Origin: Myxococcus guangdongensis
Lineage (GTDB): Bacteria; Myxococcota; Myxococcia; Myxococcales; Myxococcaceae
DNA length: 64,000 nt
Reading direction: 5' to 3'
Assembly: GCF_024198255.1 (NCBI RefSeq)
Contig: NZ_JAJVKW010000022.1
Span: 62,001 to 126,000 of the forward strand
Shown: positions 1-10,126 of the stretch, one piece after another
How positions within the stretch are numbered: position 1 is the first letter of the stretch
Layout of the letters: every line of letters starts with the position of its first letter
The notes under the pieces: generated by a model
The model's input: only the letters and a program-made list of their open reading frames with translations
Database searches by the model: none
Told to the model about the DNA's origin: nothing
Position numbers and translations under genes: made by a program

Positions 1-101
1 CCTCGCACGGCCTCGGAGACCCGGCAAAAAATCGGCGGCGCTCTGCCTCGAGACCCCCTTCCTTGACTCGGGGAGGGCCTCAATGGACCATCTGAGTCAG
101 C

Positions 102-3080
102 TTGAAGAACACACTCGCTCGCGCGACCCTCCTCAGCTTCGTGCTCTTCCTGGCGGTGCCTGTCCGTGCCGAGGAGCCTTCTCTTCTCCACTCCGCTCCG
201 GCACGCGCGGAGGCCAACGTGCCGCTGCGGCTCGACGGCACCCTCGTGGAGGGCGCACGCATCCTGGAGATGCAGGTGCGCTACCGGGGCCCGGGAGAGC
301 CGTTCGCCCGCGTGCCGATGGAGCGCCAGTACGGCGACCTGTATCGCGCCGTCATCCCTCCCGAGCACATGGTGCCTCCAGGCATCGAGTACTACGTCGA
401 GGGCCTCACCGCCGACGGAGAGCGCATCGCCATCTTCCAGTCCGCCTCGCGGCCCGCCCGCGTGTTCGTGGCCGGAGAGGCGCCCGCCTCCGCGCGCAAG
501 CCCGGCGCGTCCGAGCCTCCCGCGCTGGCCACCGTCGACGAGCGCCCCAGCGTCACCAGGCCTCCTCCTCCGTCCACGAACGAGCGCTCGCGTCCCTCCG
601 CGTCCTCCGAGGATGACTCGATGGCCGCGCTCACCGCGGACCTGAACGAGGGGGTCCCTCCTCCCACGCCCAAGACCTCCCGGGACTCGCGCGGGTCGTC
701 CACGCCGCCGCCGAAGGGGAGCTCCCCGACGTCGCGTGATTCCTCGCGTGCGTCTCGCGACACCACATCGACCTCGAGAGACGCGCCCACGCGCGAGTCG
801 CAGCCGTCCCGCGAGCCTCCTCCCTCACGCGACGCGGTGACCTCGCGCGAGCCGGGCGTCACGCGGGAGTCGCCCTCGCGCGAATCGGTATCCACGCGCG
901 ATACGTCCCGTGACACGGGCTCCTCGCGTGGCGAGCCCGTCTCCTCGCAGCGCACGGAGCTGGAGGACGACCTGGCCCTCTACAGCGCCGAGGACACGCT
1001 GGCGCTGGCCACTCGCCACGAGGAGAAGGTCCGCAAGGTGCCGGCCATCGGCGCCTCCTTCAACCGTGAGCAGATCAGCGTGCTCGGCGCGCGCACGGTG
1101 GCGGACGTGCTGGACGTGGTGCCTGGCCTCACCGTCAGCCGCGACGTGCAGGGCTTCCACCGCACGGCGGTGCGCGGCCTGCGCAACGACGCGGAGGTGC
1201 TGTTCCTGCTCAACGGCCACCGGCTCAACAACTTCTTCGACGGCAAGGCGATGATGAACCTGCCGGTGGAGAACCTGGAGCGCATCGAGGTCATCCGTGG
1301 CCCGGGCTCCGCGCTGTACGGCGCCGGCGCGTTCCTGGGCGTGGTCAACATCGTCACCGACACCTCGGACGGAGTCCGCACGGCCGTGTCCGCGGGCGGC
1401 TTCCCGGAGAAGGACGACCGGCTGGCCGTCACCGTCAACGGGCACGCCTCCGCGGGGCACACCTTCGGCGACCTGCGCCTGTTCGCGGACGTGGACGTGT
1501 GGAACCAGTCCGGCGACGCGAACATCATCGACCACGACGGCCTGGACGACGAGTCCACCTCCCAGGGGCTGCGCTCGGTGGAGGACCCCGCCGGCAAGAC
1601 GCGCGATGACCGCTTCCTGCTCAACGTGGGCGGCGGCGCGACGTACTCCATGGGCGACGCCGGACGGCTGGCCGCCTCCGTGCGCTACCTCTCCGAGAAC
1701 CGCACCGCGCTGCTCGGCCTGTTCGACGTCGTGGCCGAGGACTCCGAGCTGAAGTGGAACGTGCTCATGGCGGACGTCCACTGGGAGAAGAACATCGGCT
1801 CGTCGGTGCTGCTGCGCGCGCGCGCCGGCTTCGACCAGCAGTCCACGGACCGCCTCTTCCAGATCACCCCTCGCAACTTCCGCACCGGCCCGGACTCGAA
1901 CCAGCTGTTCGACAACGGCCTGCGGGAACAGACGCAGATTTCGGTGCGCTCGATGACCGGCGGCGTGGACGCGGACATCGTCCTGTCGTCCAACAACCGC
2001 CTGTCCGTGGGCGCGGTGGTGGAGCAGCAGTCGCTGGGCGACTACACCTACGAGACGAACTACACGCTGGACGCGCGCGTGCGCCCGGGCGGCTTCACCA
2101 CGCCCGAGGGCCTGGCGGACCTGCTGGAGCTGGCCGGCGGCGCGGCGTCGCGCAGGCTGACGGTGGGCGCCTTCGCCCAGGACCAGTGGACCGTCATCGC
2201 GCCGCTGACGCTCACCTTCGGCGTGCGCGTGGACGCCACGCAGCTGCCCACGGTGGGGACGAGCGGGGACATCACCGGCACCAGCTTCGTGGCGCGCGTG
2301 AATCCGCGCGTGGGCCTGGTGTTCTCCGCCACGGACGCGCTGGTGCTCAAGGCCCTGTACGGCCGCGCCTTCCGCGCGCCCACGCTGCAGGAGCTGGTCG
2401 AGCGCATCCCCGACACCGACTACAACCAGGGCCGCTTCGAGGGCAACCCGAGCCTGCAGCCCGCCATCGTGGACACCTTCGAGCTGGGCGCGGACCTCAT
2501 CCAGTCCGCGGGCGAGGCGCGGGTGCGGCTGCGCGCCAACGCGTACCTGGAGCTCTTCTCCTCGCCCATCGTCCCCGTGGACACGTCCGGCAACATCGTC
2601 CCGCTGCGCAACCGCGAGCTGGGCGTGCGCGTGTACGGCATCGAGGGCGAGGCCCGCCTGGAGGCCTCCAAGCGCGCCAACGCCTGGTTCAACGCGAGCA
2701 TCTCCCGCGCGCAGGACATGGAGCTGCCCTCGCAGTCCCGGCTGCTCACCGACACGCCGCAGGCGCGCTTCAACGCGGGCGTGTCCATGCCCATCGGCGC
2801 GTGGGTGAACTTCGACGTGGTGGTGCGCACGGGCGCCGAGCGCCGCAACAACAGCCGCTCCGTGCTGGAGCTGGTGCGCCGCTACAAGATTCCCGCCTAC
2901 AGCCTGGTCACCGCGCAGATTCGCACCGAGCCCATCCTGGACATCTGGGAGGTGTCGCTGGTGGCGCACAACGTCTTCGACCACGACCTTCGCGACGACG
3001 TGCCGCGGCCGGACCGCGTCACCGGGAACCTCCCGCGCGAGGGCATGTCCGGCTACCTCACCGTGAGGGCTCACTTCTGA
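102..3080 (+). CDS. TonB-dependent outer-membrane receptor with Ig-like and Ser/Arg-rich N-terminal extension
   Basis: Outer-membrane beta-barrel receptor of 992 residues for TonB-dependent uptake; the substrate cannot be read from sequence. The TTG start at 102 follows an in-frame stop at 93-95 and gives a signal peptide (MKNTLARATLLSFVLFLAV, cleavage near VRAEE). Residues about 30-120 look like a small beta-sandwich (YRGPGEPF, IEYYVEGLTADG). Residues about 125-290 are a low-complexity linker dense in SRD, SRE and TRE motifs. The plug domain begins near residue 310 (VADVLDVVPGL, RIEVIRGPGSALYGAGA) and the barrel runs to the C-terminal aromatic residue (VRAHF), as expected for outer-membrane insertion. 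The plug and barrel are typical; the roughly 280-residue N-terminal addition is not. The stop codon overlaps the start of the next lipoprotein gene, so the two are probably co-translated. Confidence 0.9.
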   Translation: MKNTLARATLLSFVLFLAVPVRAEEPSLLHSAPARAEANVPLRLDGTLVEGARILEMQVRYRGPGEPFARVPMERQYGDLYRAVIPPEHMVPPGIEYYVEGLTADGERIAIFQSASRPARVFVAGEAPASARKPGASEPPALATVDERPSVTRPPPPSTNERSRPSASSEDDSMAALTADLNEGVPPPTPKTSRDSRGSSTPPPKGSSPTSRDSSRASRDTTSTSRDAPTRESQPSREPPPSRDAVTSREPGVTRESPSRESVSTRDTSRDTGSSRGEPVSSQRTELEDDLALYSAEDTLALATRHEEKVRKVPAIGASFNREQISVLGARTVADVLDVVPGLTVSRDVQGFHRTAVRGLRNDAEVLFLLNGHRLNNFFDGKAMMNLPVENLERIEVIRGPGSALYGAGAFLGVVNIVTDTSDGVRTAVSAGGFPEKDDRLAVTVNGHASAGHTFGDLRLFADVDVWNQSGDANIIDHDGLDDESTSQGLRSVEDPAGKTRDDRFLLNVGGGATYSMGDAGRLAASVRYLSENRTALLGLFDVVAEDSELKWNVLMADVHWEKNIGSSVLLRARAGFDQQSTDRLFQITPRNFRTGPDSNQLFDNGLREQTQISVRSMTGGVDADIVLSSNNRLSVGAVVEQQSLGDYTYETNYTLDARVRPGGFTTPEGLADLLELAGGAASRRLTVGAFAQDQWTVIAPLTLTFGVRVDATQLPTVGTSGDITGTSFVARVNPRVGLVFSATDALVLKALYGRAFRAPTLQELVERIPDTDYNQGRFEGNPSLQPAIVDTFELGADLIQSAGEARVRLRANAYLELFSSPIVPVDTSGNIVPLRNRELGVRVYGIEGEARLEASKRANAWFNASISRAQDMELPSQSRLLTDTPQARFNAGVSMPIGAWVNFDVVVRTGAERRNNSRSVLELVRRYKIPAYSLVTAQIRTEPILDIWEVSLVAHNVFDHDLRDDVPRPDRVTGNLPREGMSGYLTVRAHF

Positions 3081-3919
3081 TGTCACTGCCCAAGTCCCTC
3101 GTCGCCGCGCTCGTGTGCGCCCTGGCCTCGCCCCTGGCCGGGTGCATCTCCTACAACGACTCGTGCCAGCCGCTCGTCGCGGACCCCGACGCCGTCGTCG
3201 GCTACCTGGGCCAGGACGTGCTGCTCGACAAGCCCTTCGTCTGGCACGACAACAACGCGCTGGCGCAGGCCGCGGCGGATGCGTTCCGCCACGCGGAGGA
3301 TGGCTCGGCCCGTCCCGCGGTGCTGGGCGTCATCAACGGCGGCTCCCTGCGCGCGGAGGGCCTGTGCTTCACGCGCCAGGCGCTGCGCAAGGGGCCGCTC
3401 ACCGACGGCGTGCTCCACGAGGTCATCCTCTTCGAGAACCTCGTGGTCTCCGTGGACCTCACCGAGAAGGAGCTGGTGAGGATGATGGAGAACAGCGTGG
3501 GCAGCCTCTACCGGGAAGGGGAGCTCATCGCGTCACCGTCCGGCGCGTTCCTTCACCTGTCCGAGGGCACGACGATGCACGTCAACTGCGCGAGCCCGCG
3601 CGGCCAGCGCGTGGAGGCGCTGACGGTGAACGGCCAGCCCGTGCCCCTGCCGCCGCGTGACGACGAGAGCATCCGCTACCGCGTGGCCATGCCCAGCTTC
3701 CTGCTCGGAGGCGGCGACGGTTACGGGGAGGCGTTCGGCAACGCGGGCCAGAACCCGGACCGCTTCCCGGTGCAGGCGCGGAAGCTGGGAGGGACGGACG
3801 CGAACATCACCTCGGCGTACCTGCGGGAGAGGCATCCCTCACCCGAGCAGTCGCTCACCGAGAAGCCGCGAATCACGTTCTCGAACTGCGCACGACCCGC
3901 GCGGCCCGCCGGAGGTTGA
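3080..3919 (+). CDS. Lipoprotein resembling the 5'-nucleotidase C-terminal domain
   Basis: Predicted lipoprotein of 279 residues. The signal peptide ends in a lipobox (SPLAGC, Cys near residue 20). The body matches the 5'-nucleotidase C-terminal (substrate-binding) domain: INGGSLRA near residue 90, then a segment ending in FENLVVSVDLTEKELVRMME, and a late GGGDGY motif. The N-terminal metallophosphoesterase domain that carries the metal ligands in UshA-type enzymes is absent, so nucleotidase activity is unlikely. A ligand-binding role on the outer membrane or in the periplasm is an inference. The ATG overlaps the TGA of the TonB receptor gene by one base, so this may be the receptor's surface partner. 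The 5'-nucleotidase relationship rests on motif recognition only. Confidence 0.8.
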   Translation: MSLPKSLVAALVCALASPLAGCISYNDSCQPLVADPDAVVGYLGQDVLLDKPFVWHDNNALAQAAADAFRHAEDGSARPAVLGVINGGSLRAEGLCFTRQALRKGPLTDGVLHEVILFENLVVSVDLTEKELVRMMENSVGSLYREGELIASPSGAFLHLSEGTTMHVNCASPRGQRVEALTVNGQPVPLPPRDDESIRYRVAMPSFLLGGGDGYGEAFGNAGQNPDRFPVQARKLGGTDANITSAYLRERHPSPEQSLTEKPRITFSNCARPARPAGG

Positions 3920-3944
3920 TTGCCGGGGGCCGTTCGCGGGGCCT

Positions 3945-4223
3945 TCAGGACTTCGGCTCGTCCGAGCTCGGAGCCGCCGCCACCAGCGGGGTGGTGGCCG
4001 CGGGCGTCGCCGCTGGGCTCGCCGCGACGGCGGCGGGACGAGGAGGCGCGCTCAGCACGTCGTTGACCGACGGCATCCGCCGAATCTCGGCGCGCGCCAC
4101 CTTCCACGCCTGCTGGACGATCCACGACAGCGAACGGTCCTGCCGCGTGGCCTCACGCTGGATTTCCTCCAGCATGTCTTCGGGGAAATAGAGGCTTTGC
4201 TTGCGATGGTCGGTGGTGGCCAT
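3945..4223 (-). CDS. Small ribbon-helix-helix-like protein with Ala/Pro-rich tail
   Basis: Protein of 92 residues. The N-terminal 50 residues have the pattern of a ribbon-helix-helix DNA-binding fold: a short strand (RKQSLYFP), helix 1 (EDMLEEIQREATRQD) and helix 2 (SLSWIVQQAWKVAR). A disordered Ala/Pro/Thr-rich tail of about 35 residues follows. The ATG is preceded by GAGGAG about 10 bases upstream. It lies 7 bp downstream of a second copy of the same domain and is probably co-transcribed with it. Such proteins usually dimerise and bind DNA through the strand, but the target is unknown. I recall a myxobacterial small-protein family of this type (TIGR04563) but cannot verify membership here. 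Confidence 0.8.
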   Translation of the reverse strand: MATTDHRKQSLYFPEDMLEEIQREATRQDRSLSWIVQQAWKVARAEIRRMPSVNDVLSAPPRPAAVAASPAATPAATTPLVAAAPSSDEPKS

Positions 4224-4230
4224 GCCTGCG

Positions 4231-4428
4231 CTACTCCTCGCGCGGGTCCGGGTCGCCCGTCACATCGTTGACGGCGGGGAACGACTTGATGCGGTCGCGG
4301 GCGATCTTCCACGCCTGCTGGACGACCCAGGAGAGAGAGCGGTCCTGTCGGGTTGCTTCCTCCTGAATCTCCTTCAGCATCTCCTCGGGGAAGTACAGCG
4401 ACTGCTTGCGCTTGTCGGTGCCTGCCAT
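4231..4428 (-). CDS. Small ribbon-helix-helix-like protein
   Basis: Protein of 65 residues starting MAGTDKRKQSLYFPEEM. The ATG at 4428 is chosen over an upstream in-frame ATG (4470) because GGAG sits about 8 bases before it and its N-terminus then matches the neighbour. It shares the RHH-like core with the downstream gene (RKQSLYFPE, EATRQDRSLSW, VQQAW) and lacks that gene's Ala/Pro tail. It is the first gene of a two-gene unit with a 7 bp gap. Two related RHH proteins side by side suggest a tandem duplication, possibly with heterodimers. No toxin gene is adjacent, so an antitoxin role is not supported. Confidence 0.8.
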   Translation of the reverse strand: MAGTDKRKQSLYFPEEMLKEIQEEATRQDRSLSWVVQQAWKIARDRIKSFPAVNDVTGDPDPREE

Positions 4429-4589
4429 ACTTGAGTCTCCGGGGCGGATTCGAGGTGACGACCTGAACACACCGGTGCCGTTATCCGACAGACGCCCAAG
4501 AGGGTCAACGGTTTAGGTCGACTCATTCCGCGCCCGTCGGCTCCCTGTTCGGGCACGTTCAGTGCCGCCTGACGTATCCAGCCGGACGC

Positions 4590-4797
4590 GAAAAAGGAAA
4601 CGCCCCGGTCCTCGCGATGGGAGGACCGGGGCGTTTCGGAAAGAGGGACCGCCGGGAGTGGATCTCCCAGCGGTCCCGTGGACCCAGAGGGGGAGGGGGG
4701 GGACCCCTAGGTCCAACACCTTGAAAAGTCGACCGTCCCCTCAACAACGTCCGGTGGCGCGCATATTTCCGCTTCCGCGACCGCGCCCATCCGGTGT
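4590..4797 (-). ncRNA. Candidate small RNA divergent from tilS
   Basis: No protein gene explains this stretch. On the minus strand a sigma-70 type promoter (4802-4830) predicts a start near 4795, and a strong intrinsic terminator at 4597-4637 followed by CTTTTT gives a transcript of about 205 nt. Four helices are visible. A 5' hairpin spans 4751-4794 (GGCGCG pairs with CGCGCC, with outer CCGG pairs). A short hairpin lies at 4701-4714 (GGACC/GGTCC). A third spans 4645-4677 (14 bp with one mismatch), and the terminator has a perfect 17 bp stem. A C-rich tract (about 4687-4702, read as C on the RNA) lies unpaired between hairpins and could contact G-rich ribosome-binding sites. The structures are seen directly; expression and function are inferred. 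Confidence 0.55.
4597..4637 (-). terminator. Intrinsic terminator of the candidate small RNA
   Basis: Perfect 17 bp inverted repeat (GAAACGCCCCGGTCCTC and its complement) with a 7-base loop. On the minus strand it is followed directly by CTTTTT; on the plus strand no T-run follows. The orientation therefore fits a minus-strand transcript. Confidence 0.7.
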
Positions 4798-4801
4798 GAC
4801 G

Positions 4802-4830
4802 ATCATAAGAACCGACCCCCCTGCCTTCAA
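4802..4830 (-). promoter_or_regulatory. Promoter of the candidate small RNA
   Basis: Minus-strand -35 TTGAAG (4825-4830), 17 bp spacer, -10 TATGAT (4802-4807). This is one of the best sigma-70 matches in the window. It points away from tilS with no ORF downstream. Confidence 0.55.
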
Positions 4831-4882
4831 CCGCGCGCGCCTCTGTAACCCTGTTACCCGACATTCCATTCCGCCCCCGCAG

Positions 4883-6244
4883 ATGTCTCCCACCGGACCC
4901 GCGACGCAGTTGCTGAAGAGGACACTGATGGACACGTATGCGCGCCTCGGACTGGAGGGCCGGTCCGTGCTGTGCGCCGTGTCCGGAGGCGCGGATTCGG
5001 TGGCCCTGCTCGTGGGCACGGCGAGCGTGCGCGAGCGGCTGCGGCTTCGAGTGGAGGTCTGTACGGTGGACCATGGCGTGCGTCCCGAATCCCGAGCGGA
5101 GGCCCTGGCCGTGGGCTCGCTCTGCGAGCAGCTGGGCGTGCCCTGCCACGTGCGATTCCTGGCCTTGCCTCAGGGCCCGGGACTCGAGGCCCGCGCACGG
5201 CAGGCGCGCTACGAGGCCCTGGAGGCGGTGCGGCGGGAGCGGGGCCTGTCGGCGGTGGCGACAGCCCACTCGGCGAGCGACCAGGCGGAGACGCTGCTGA
5301 TGCGGCTGGCGCGGGGCGCGTCGACGCGGGGCGCGGTGGGCATCCATGAGGCGCGAGGCTCGCTGGTGCGGCCGGTGCTCGCGTTGACGCGGACGGAGCT
5401 GGTGGCGAGCCTCAAGGAGCAGGGCGTCGGATATGCGACAGACGCGATGAATGATGACCCGGCGTTCCTGCGGGTCCGGGTGCGACAAGACGCGCTGCCG
5501 GCCCTGTCGCGCGCGGCGGGCTTCCAGGTGGACGCTAGGCTGGCGTCGTACGCGCGGCTGGCGGCCGAGGACGACGCGCTGCTGAGCGACCTGGCGGACG
5601 CGGCGTGGGCGCGCGTGCGACTTGAGGAGGGGGCGCTGGACGCGGTGGCGGTGCGAGCGCTGGAGGTGCCCCTGCGGCGCAGGGTGCTCGAGAGGCTGCT
5701 GGCCGGGCACGACGTGGTGGCGGACGCGGCGATGGTGGAGCGCGCGATGCGGGCGGTGGAGCAGGGCGGCTCGGCGACGGTGGGGCGTGGGTTGCGGCTC
5801 CGGGCCACGGGCGGGCGGGTGCGCTGCGTGGCGTCCTCGGAGGTGAAGGCGCCTCTGGTGCGGGCCATGGTGCTGACGGGGGAGGGGGCCGGGGGCGTGC
5901 TGGAGGGCACGGGGTGGCATTTCCGCGTCGAGCCGCGCGAGCCGCCTCCGGGCATGCACGGGTTGGCGTTGGCGCGCGATGTCCTCTGGCCGCTGACCGT
6001 GCGGACGCGCAGGCCCGGAGACCGGGTGCGCGCGGGCGCGAAACAACGCCGGCTGCAGGATGTGTTGGTGGATCTTCGGGTGCCCGCGGAGTCGAGGGAT
6101 TCGCGGCCGGTGGTGCTGGATGCCGAGGGCACCGTGGTGTGGCTCCCAGGGCTGTGGACACCCCCGTCACGGGCGGAGGTTTCCGGACACTACCTGTGGG
6201 CCGCACCCGTGGGTCCGAGCAATCACCAGGACCCTTCGTTATAG
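4883..6244 (+). CDS. tilS: tRNA(Ile)-lysidine synthase TilS
   Basis: Modifies cytidine-34 of the tRNA-Ile that reads AUA, using ATP and lysine; the enzyme is cytosolic and usually essential. The protein has 453 residues, a normal length. The PP-loop ATP motif SGGADS is at residues 34-39. It is followed by the family signatures VDHGVRPES and ATAHSASDQAETLLMRLARG, and the C-terminal domain has the TilS-like RRPGDRVR segment. The ATG at 4883 places the usual helical lead-in (LLKRTLMDTY) before the P-loop but has no clear Shine-Dalgarno. An ATG at 4928 with GAGGA upstream is an alternative. The gene opens the housekeeping run and is divergent from the candidate small RNA. Confidence 0.93.
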   Translation: MSPTGPATQLLKRTLMDTYARLGLEGRSVLCAVSGGADSVALLVGTASVRERLRLRVEVCTVDHGVRPESRAEALAVGSLCEQLGVPCHVRFLALPQGPGLEARARQARYEALEAVRRERGLSAVATAHSASDQAETLLMRLARGASTRGAVGIHEARGSLVRPVLALTRTELVASLKEQGVGYATDAMNDDPAFLRVRVRQDALPALSRAAGFQVDARLASYARLAAEDDALLSDLADAAWARVRLEEGALDAVAVRALEVPLRRRVLERLLAGHDVVADAAMVERAMRAVEQGGSATVGRGLRLRATGGRVRCVASSEVKAPLVRAMVLTGEGAGGVLEGTGWHFRVEPREPPPGMHGLALARDVLWPLTVRTRRPGDRVRAGAKQRRLQDVLVDLRVPAESRDSRPVVLDAEGTVVWLPGLWTPPSRAEVSGHYLWAAPVGPSNHQDPSL

Positions 6245-6276
6245 AGTGGAATGAGTGTTGTCGGGGGTTGGCCGTG

Positions 6277-6305
6277 CCCCCTAAATAGTTGAGGGCTTTT
6301 TGCTG
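6277..6305 (+). terminator. Weak intrinsic terminator after tilS
   Basis: Short GC hairpin (GCCC/GGGC around an A-rich loop) followed by CTTTTTG, 33 bp past the tilS stop. The stem is short, so efficiency is doubtful. Confidence 0.4.
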
Positions 6306-6316
6306 TTGCTGATACG
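6289..6316 (+). promoter_or_regulatory. Possible promoter of ftsH (first copy)
   Basis: TTGAGG (6289-6294), 16 bp spacer, GATACG (6311-6316), about 105 bp before the GTG start. A moderate match that partly overlaps the proposed tilS terminator. Confidence 0.3.
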
Positions 6317-6420
6317 GTCCGACGACTGGGAAGTCGCCTGGTGTCGGGCAAATGATTGAAAAGGCTGGGTTTCTCCCGGCACGGCCCTCACCCGCCGAGT
6401 ACCGAAAGGGCAGCTGACAC

Positions 6421-8337
<1,917 letters not shown>

Positions 8338-8366
8338 TCCCAGTCGCCGCCACGCGGCGCTGAACG

Positions 8367-8406
8367 AAGGCCCTTCCCACCCCGGGGAGGGCCTTTTCGT
8401 TTGTCG
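8367..8406 (+). terminator. Intrinsic terminator of ftsH
   Basis: Inverted repeat AAGGCCCT...AGGGCCTT with inner CC/GG pairs, followed by TTTTCGTTTG, 30 bp after the ftsH stop. A convincing rho-independent signal that separates ftsH from folP. Confidence 0.75.
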
Positions 8407-8658
8407 GGGCACGGTGGGGCGCATGGGGGCGGCCCTCAGGGGGCTCGCGTACCGGGGCGCTGGACCGGGACGCCAGGATGGCCGGACCCAAGCCCGCCGA
8501 CATGGCGCCCTCCATCGGGCGCAGGAGCGCGGCGAGGCCGCTCTGGGTCTTCGCCGTCACGCGGGCCTCGCATTCGGTGCCGCTCGGGTGTGCGCGAGCG
8601 GGTAGGGTGGTCGAGGGCCGCCATCGGCCCGTTCCGCTTCTCGCAGGAGCCCTCGCCC

Positions 8659-9897
8659 ATGATTCGCGCCCGCCCCATCAGCGTCGACCGTCCGGAGGAC
8701 CTGACGCTGGCCTTGCGTCGCATGGGGTTGCCCACGCCCGCGCGCGAGTACCTGCTGGAGAAGCTGCCGCATGGGCAGTGGCTGCTCACCGGCGTGTCGA
8801 AGCAGGTCGGCCAGTTCCTCCACGGCCTGGGCGAGCGCTCGAACGCGCCGGGTCGCGAGGAGTTCCCTTCCTGGGTGTCGGGCGACATTCGCACCCGCGC
8901 GGGCGCGGGCCTGTTGTCCGGGCGTCGGGAGCAACTCGAGCGGCTCGTCGCGCTCGCCCGCGCGGAAGGGGGCGAGCTCGTCGCGCTGGTGGGCGCGTTG
9001 GACCGGGCCCTGGGGCTTCACGTGGCGCCGACGCCGCTGGTGCTCGGCGAGCGCACCTTCGAGTGGGGCTCGCGCACCTATGTCATGGGCGTGGTGAACG
9101 TGACGCCGGACAGCTTCTCCGATGGGGGCCGCTATCAGGACGTCGACGCGGCCGTGGCCCACGGGCTCGCGCTGGCGGAGGCGGGCGCGGACCTGCTGGA
9201 CATCGGCGGTGAGTCCACGCGCCCCGGCTCACGGGCTGTCTCCTCCGAGGAGGAGGTGGCCCGGGTGCTGCCGGTCATCGAGGGCCTTCGTGCCCGCACC
9301 GCGGTGCCTCTCTCGGTGGACACCACCAAGTCGGCGGTGGCGCGCGCGGTGCTCGAGGCGGGCGCGCACCTCATCAACGACATCACCGGCTTTCGCACGG
9401 ACCTGGAGCTGCCCCGCGTGGTGGCCGAGCTCGGCGCCGCCTGTTGTCTGATGCACATCCAGGGGACCCCCAGCACCATGCAGCAGGCGCCCGCGTACGA
9501 AGACCTGGTGGACGAGGTGCTGACGTTCCTGGAGGACTCCACGGCCCTGGCCGCGGCCGCGGGGGTGCCCCGTGAGCGCATCCTGTTGGACCCGGGCATC
9601 GGCTTCGGCAAGACGTTCGACCACAACCTCTACCTGCTGCGACGGTTGGAGGAACTGCGCGTGCTCGGGCTGCCCCTGCTCGTGGGCACCAGTCGCAAGG
9701 GGTTCCTCGGTGCCCTGACGGGTGGCAAGCCGGCGGGCGAGCGTCTGGCGGCGACGCTGGGCTCCGTGGCGGCGATGGCGGTGCTGGGTGGCGCGGACCT
9801 CGTCCGGGTGCACGACGTGGCGGAGGCCCGCGACGCGCTCGTGGTGGCGGACGCGATTCGCCTGGCGCGCGACGGAGGCGCCCTGCTCGGACGCTGA
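8659..9897 (+). CDS. folP: Dihydropteroate synthase with N-terminal extension
   Basis: Condenses 6-hydroxymethyl-dihydropterin diphosphate with p-aminobenzoate to dihydropteroate in folate synthesis. The ATG at 8659 has AGGAG upstream and gives 412 residues. The TIM-barrel enzyme starts near residue 135 with the signature VMGVVNVTPDSFSDGG. It continues with DIGGESTRPGS, INDITG, a DPGIGFGKT loop and VGTSRKGF, all typical of FolP. The first 130 or so residues have no counterpart in ordinary FolP, which has about 280 residues. They contain an Arg/Leu-rich helical stretch of unknown role. The enzyme assignment is secure; the extension is unassigned. Confidence 0.95.
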   Translation: MIRARPISVDRPEDLTLALRRMGLPTPAREYLLEKLPHGQWLLTGVSKQVGQFLHGLGERSNAPGREEFPSWVSGDIRTRAGAGLLSGRREQLERLVALARAEGGELVALVGALDRALGLHVAPTPLVLGERTFEWGSRTYVMGVVNVTPDSFSDGGRYQDVDAAVAHGLALAEAGADLLDIGGESTRPGSRAVSSEEEVARVLPVIEGLRARTAVPLSVDTTKSAVARAVLEAGAHLINDITGFRTDLELPRVVAELGAACCLMHIQGTPSTMQQAPAYEDLVDEVLTFLEDSTALAAAAGVPRERILLDPGIGFGKTFDHNLYLLRRLEELRVLGLPLLVGTSRKGFLGALTGGKPAGERLAATLGSVAAMAVLGGADLVRVHDVAEARDALVVADAIRLARDGGALLGR

Positions 9898-10126
9898 GCC
9901 GGCGTGGCCCTTTCGCCACACGGTGGCGGCGGGGCCGCGTGTAGGCGTGGGGTGGGCCCTGGTATCGTTTTCGCACTGAGGTTCAACGGTGATACAGCCT
10001 GCAAGCCCGGGCCGTTGCCGGGGGAGCATCGGGGCCCTACCTTCGAGCCCCGGCGGTGGGCGGGGTATAAGCCCCGACGTCGAGCGACCGGCGAAGGCCC
10101 GGCGTGGGAAAGGTGGAGCGGCAACC

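Noticed and set aside
825-3086. A 753-residue open frame on the minus strand opposite the TonB receptor gene
   Set aside because: Its composition is Arg/His/Ala/Val-rich with no domain. The plus strand holds a complete receptor, and high GC makes antisense frames stay open.
4231-4428. RHH genes as antitoxins of a toxin-antitoxin system
   Set aside because: No toxin-like gene overlaps or adjoins; the neighbour is another RHH protein.
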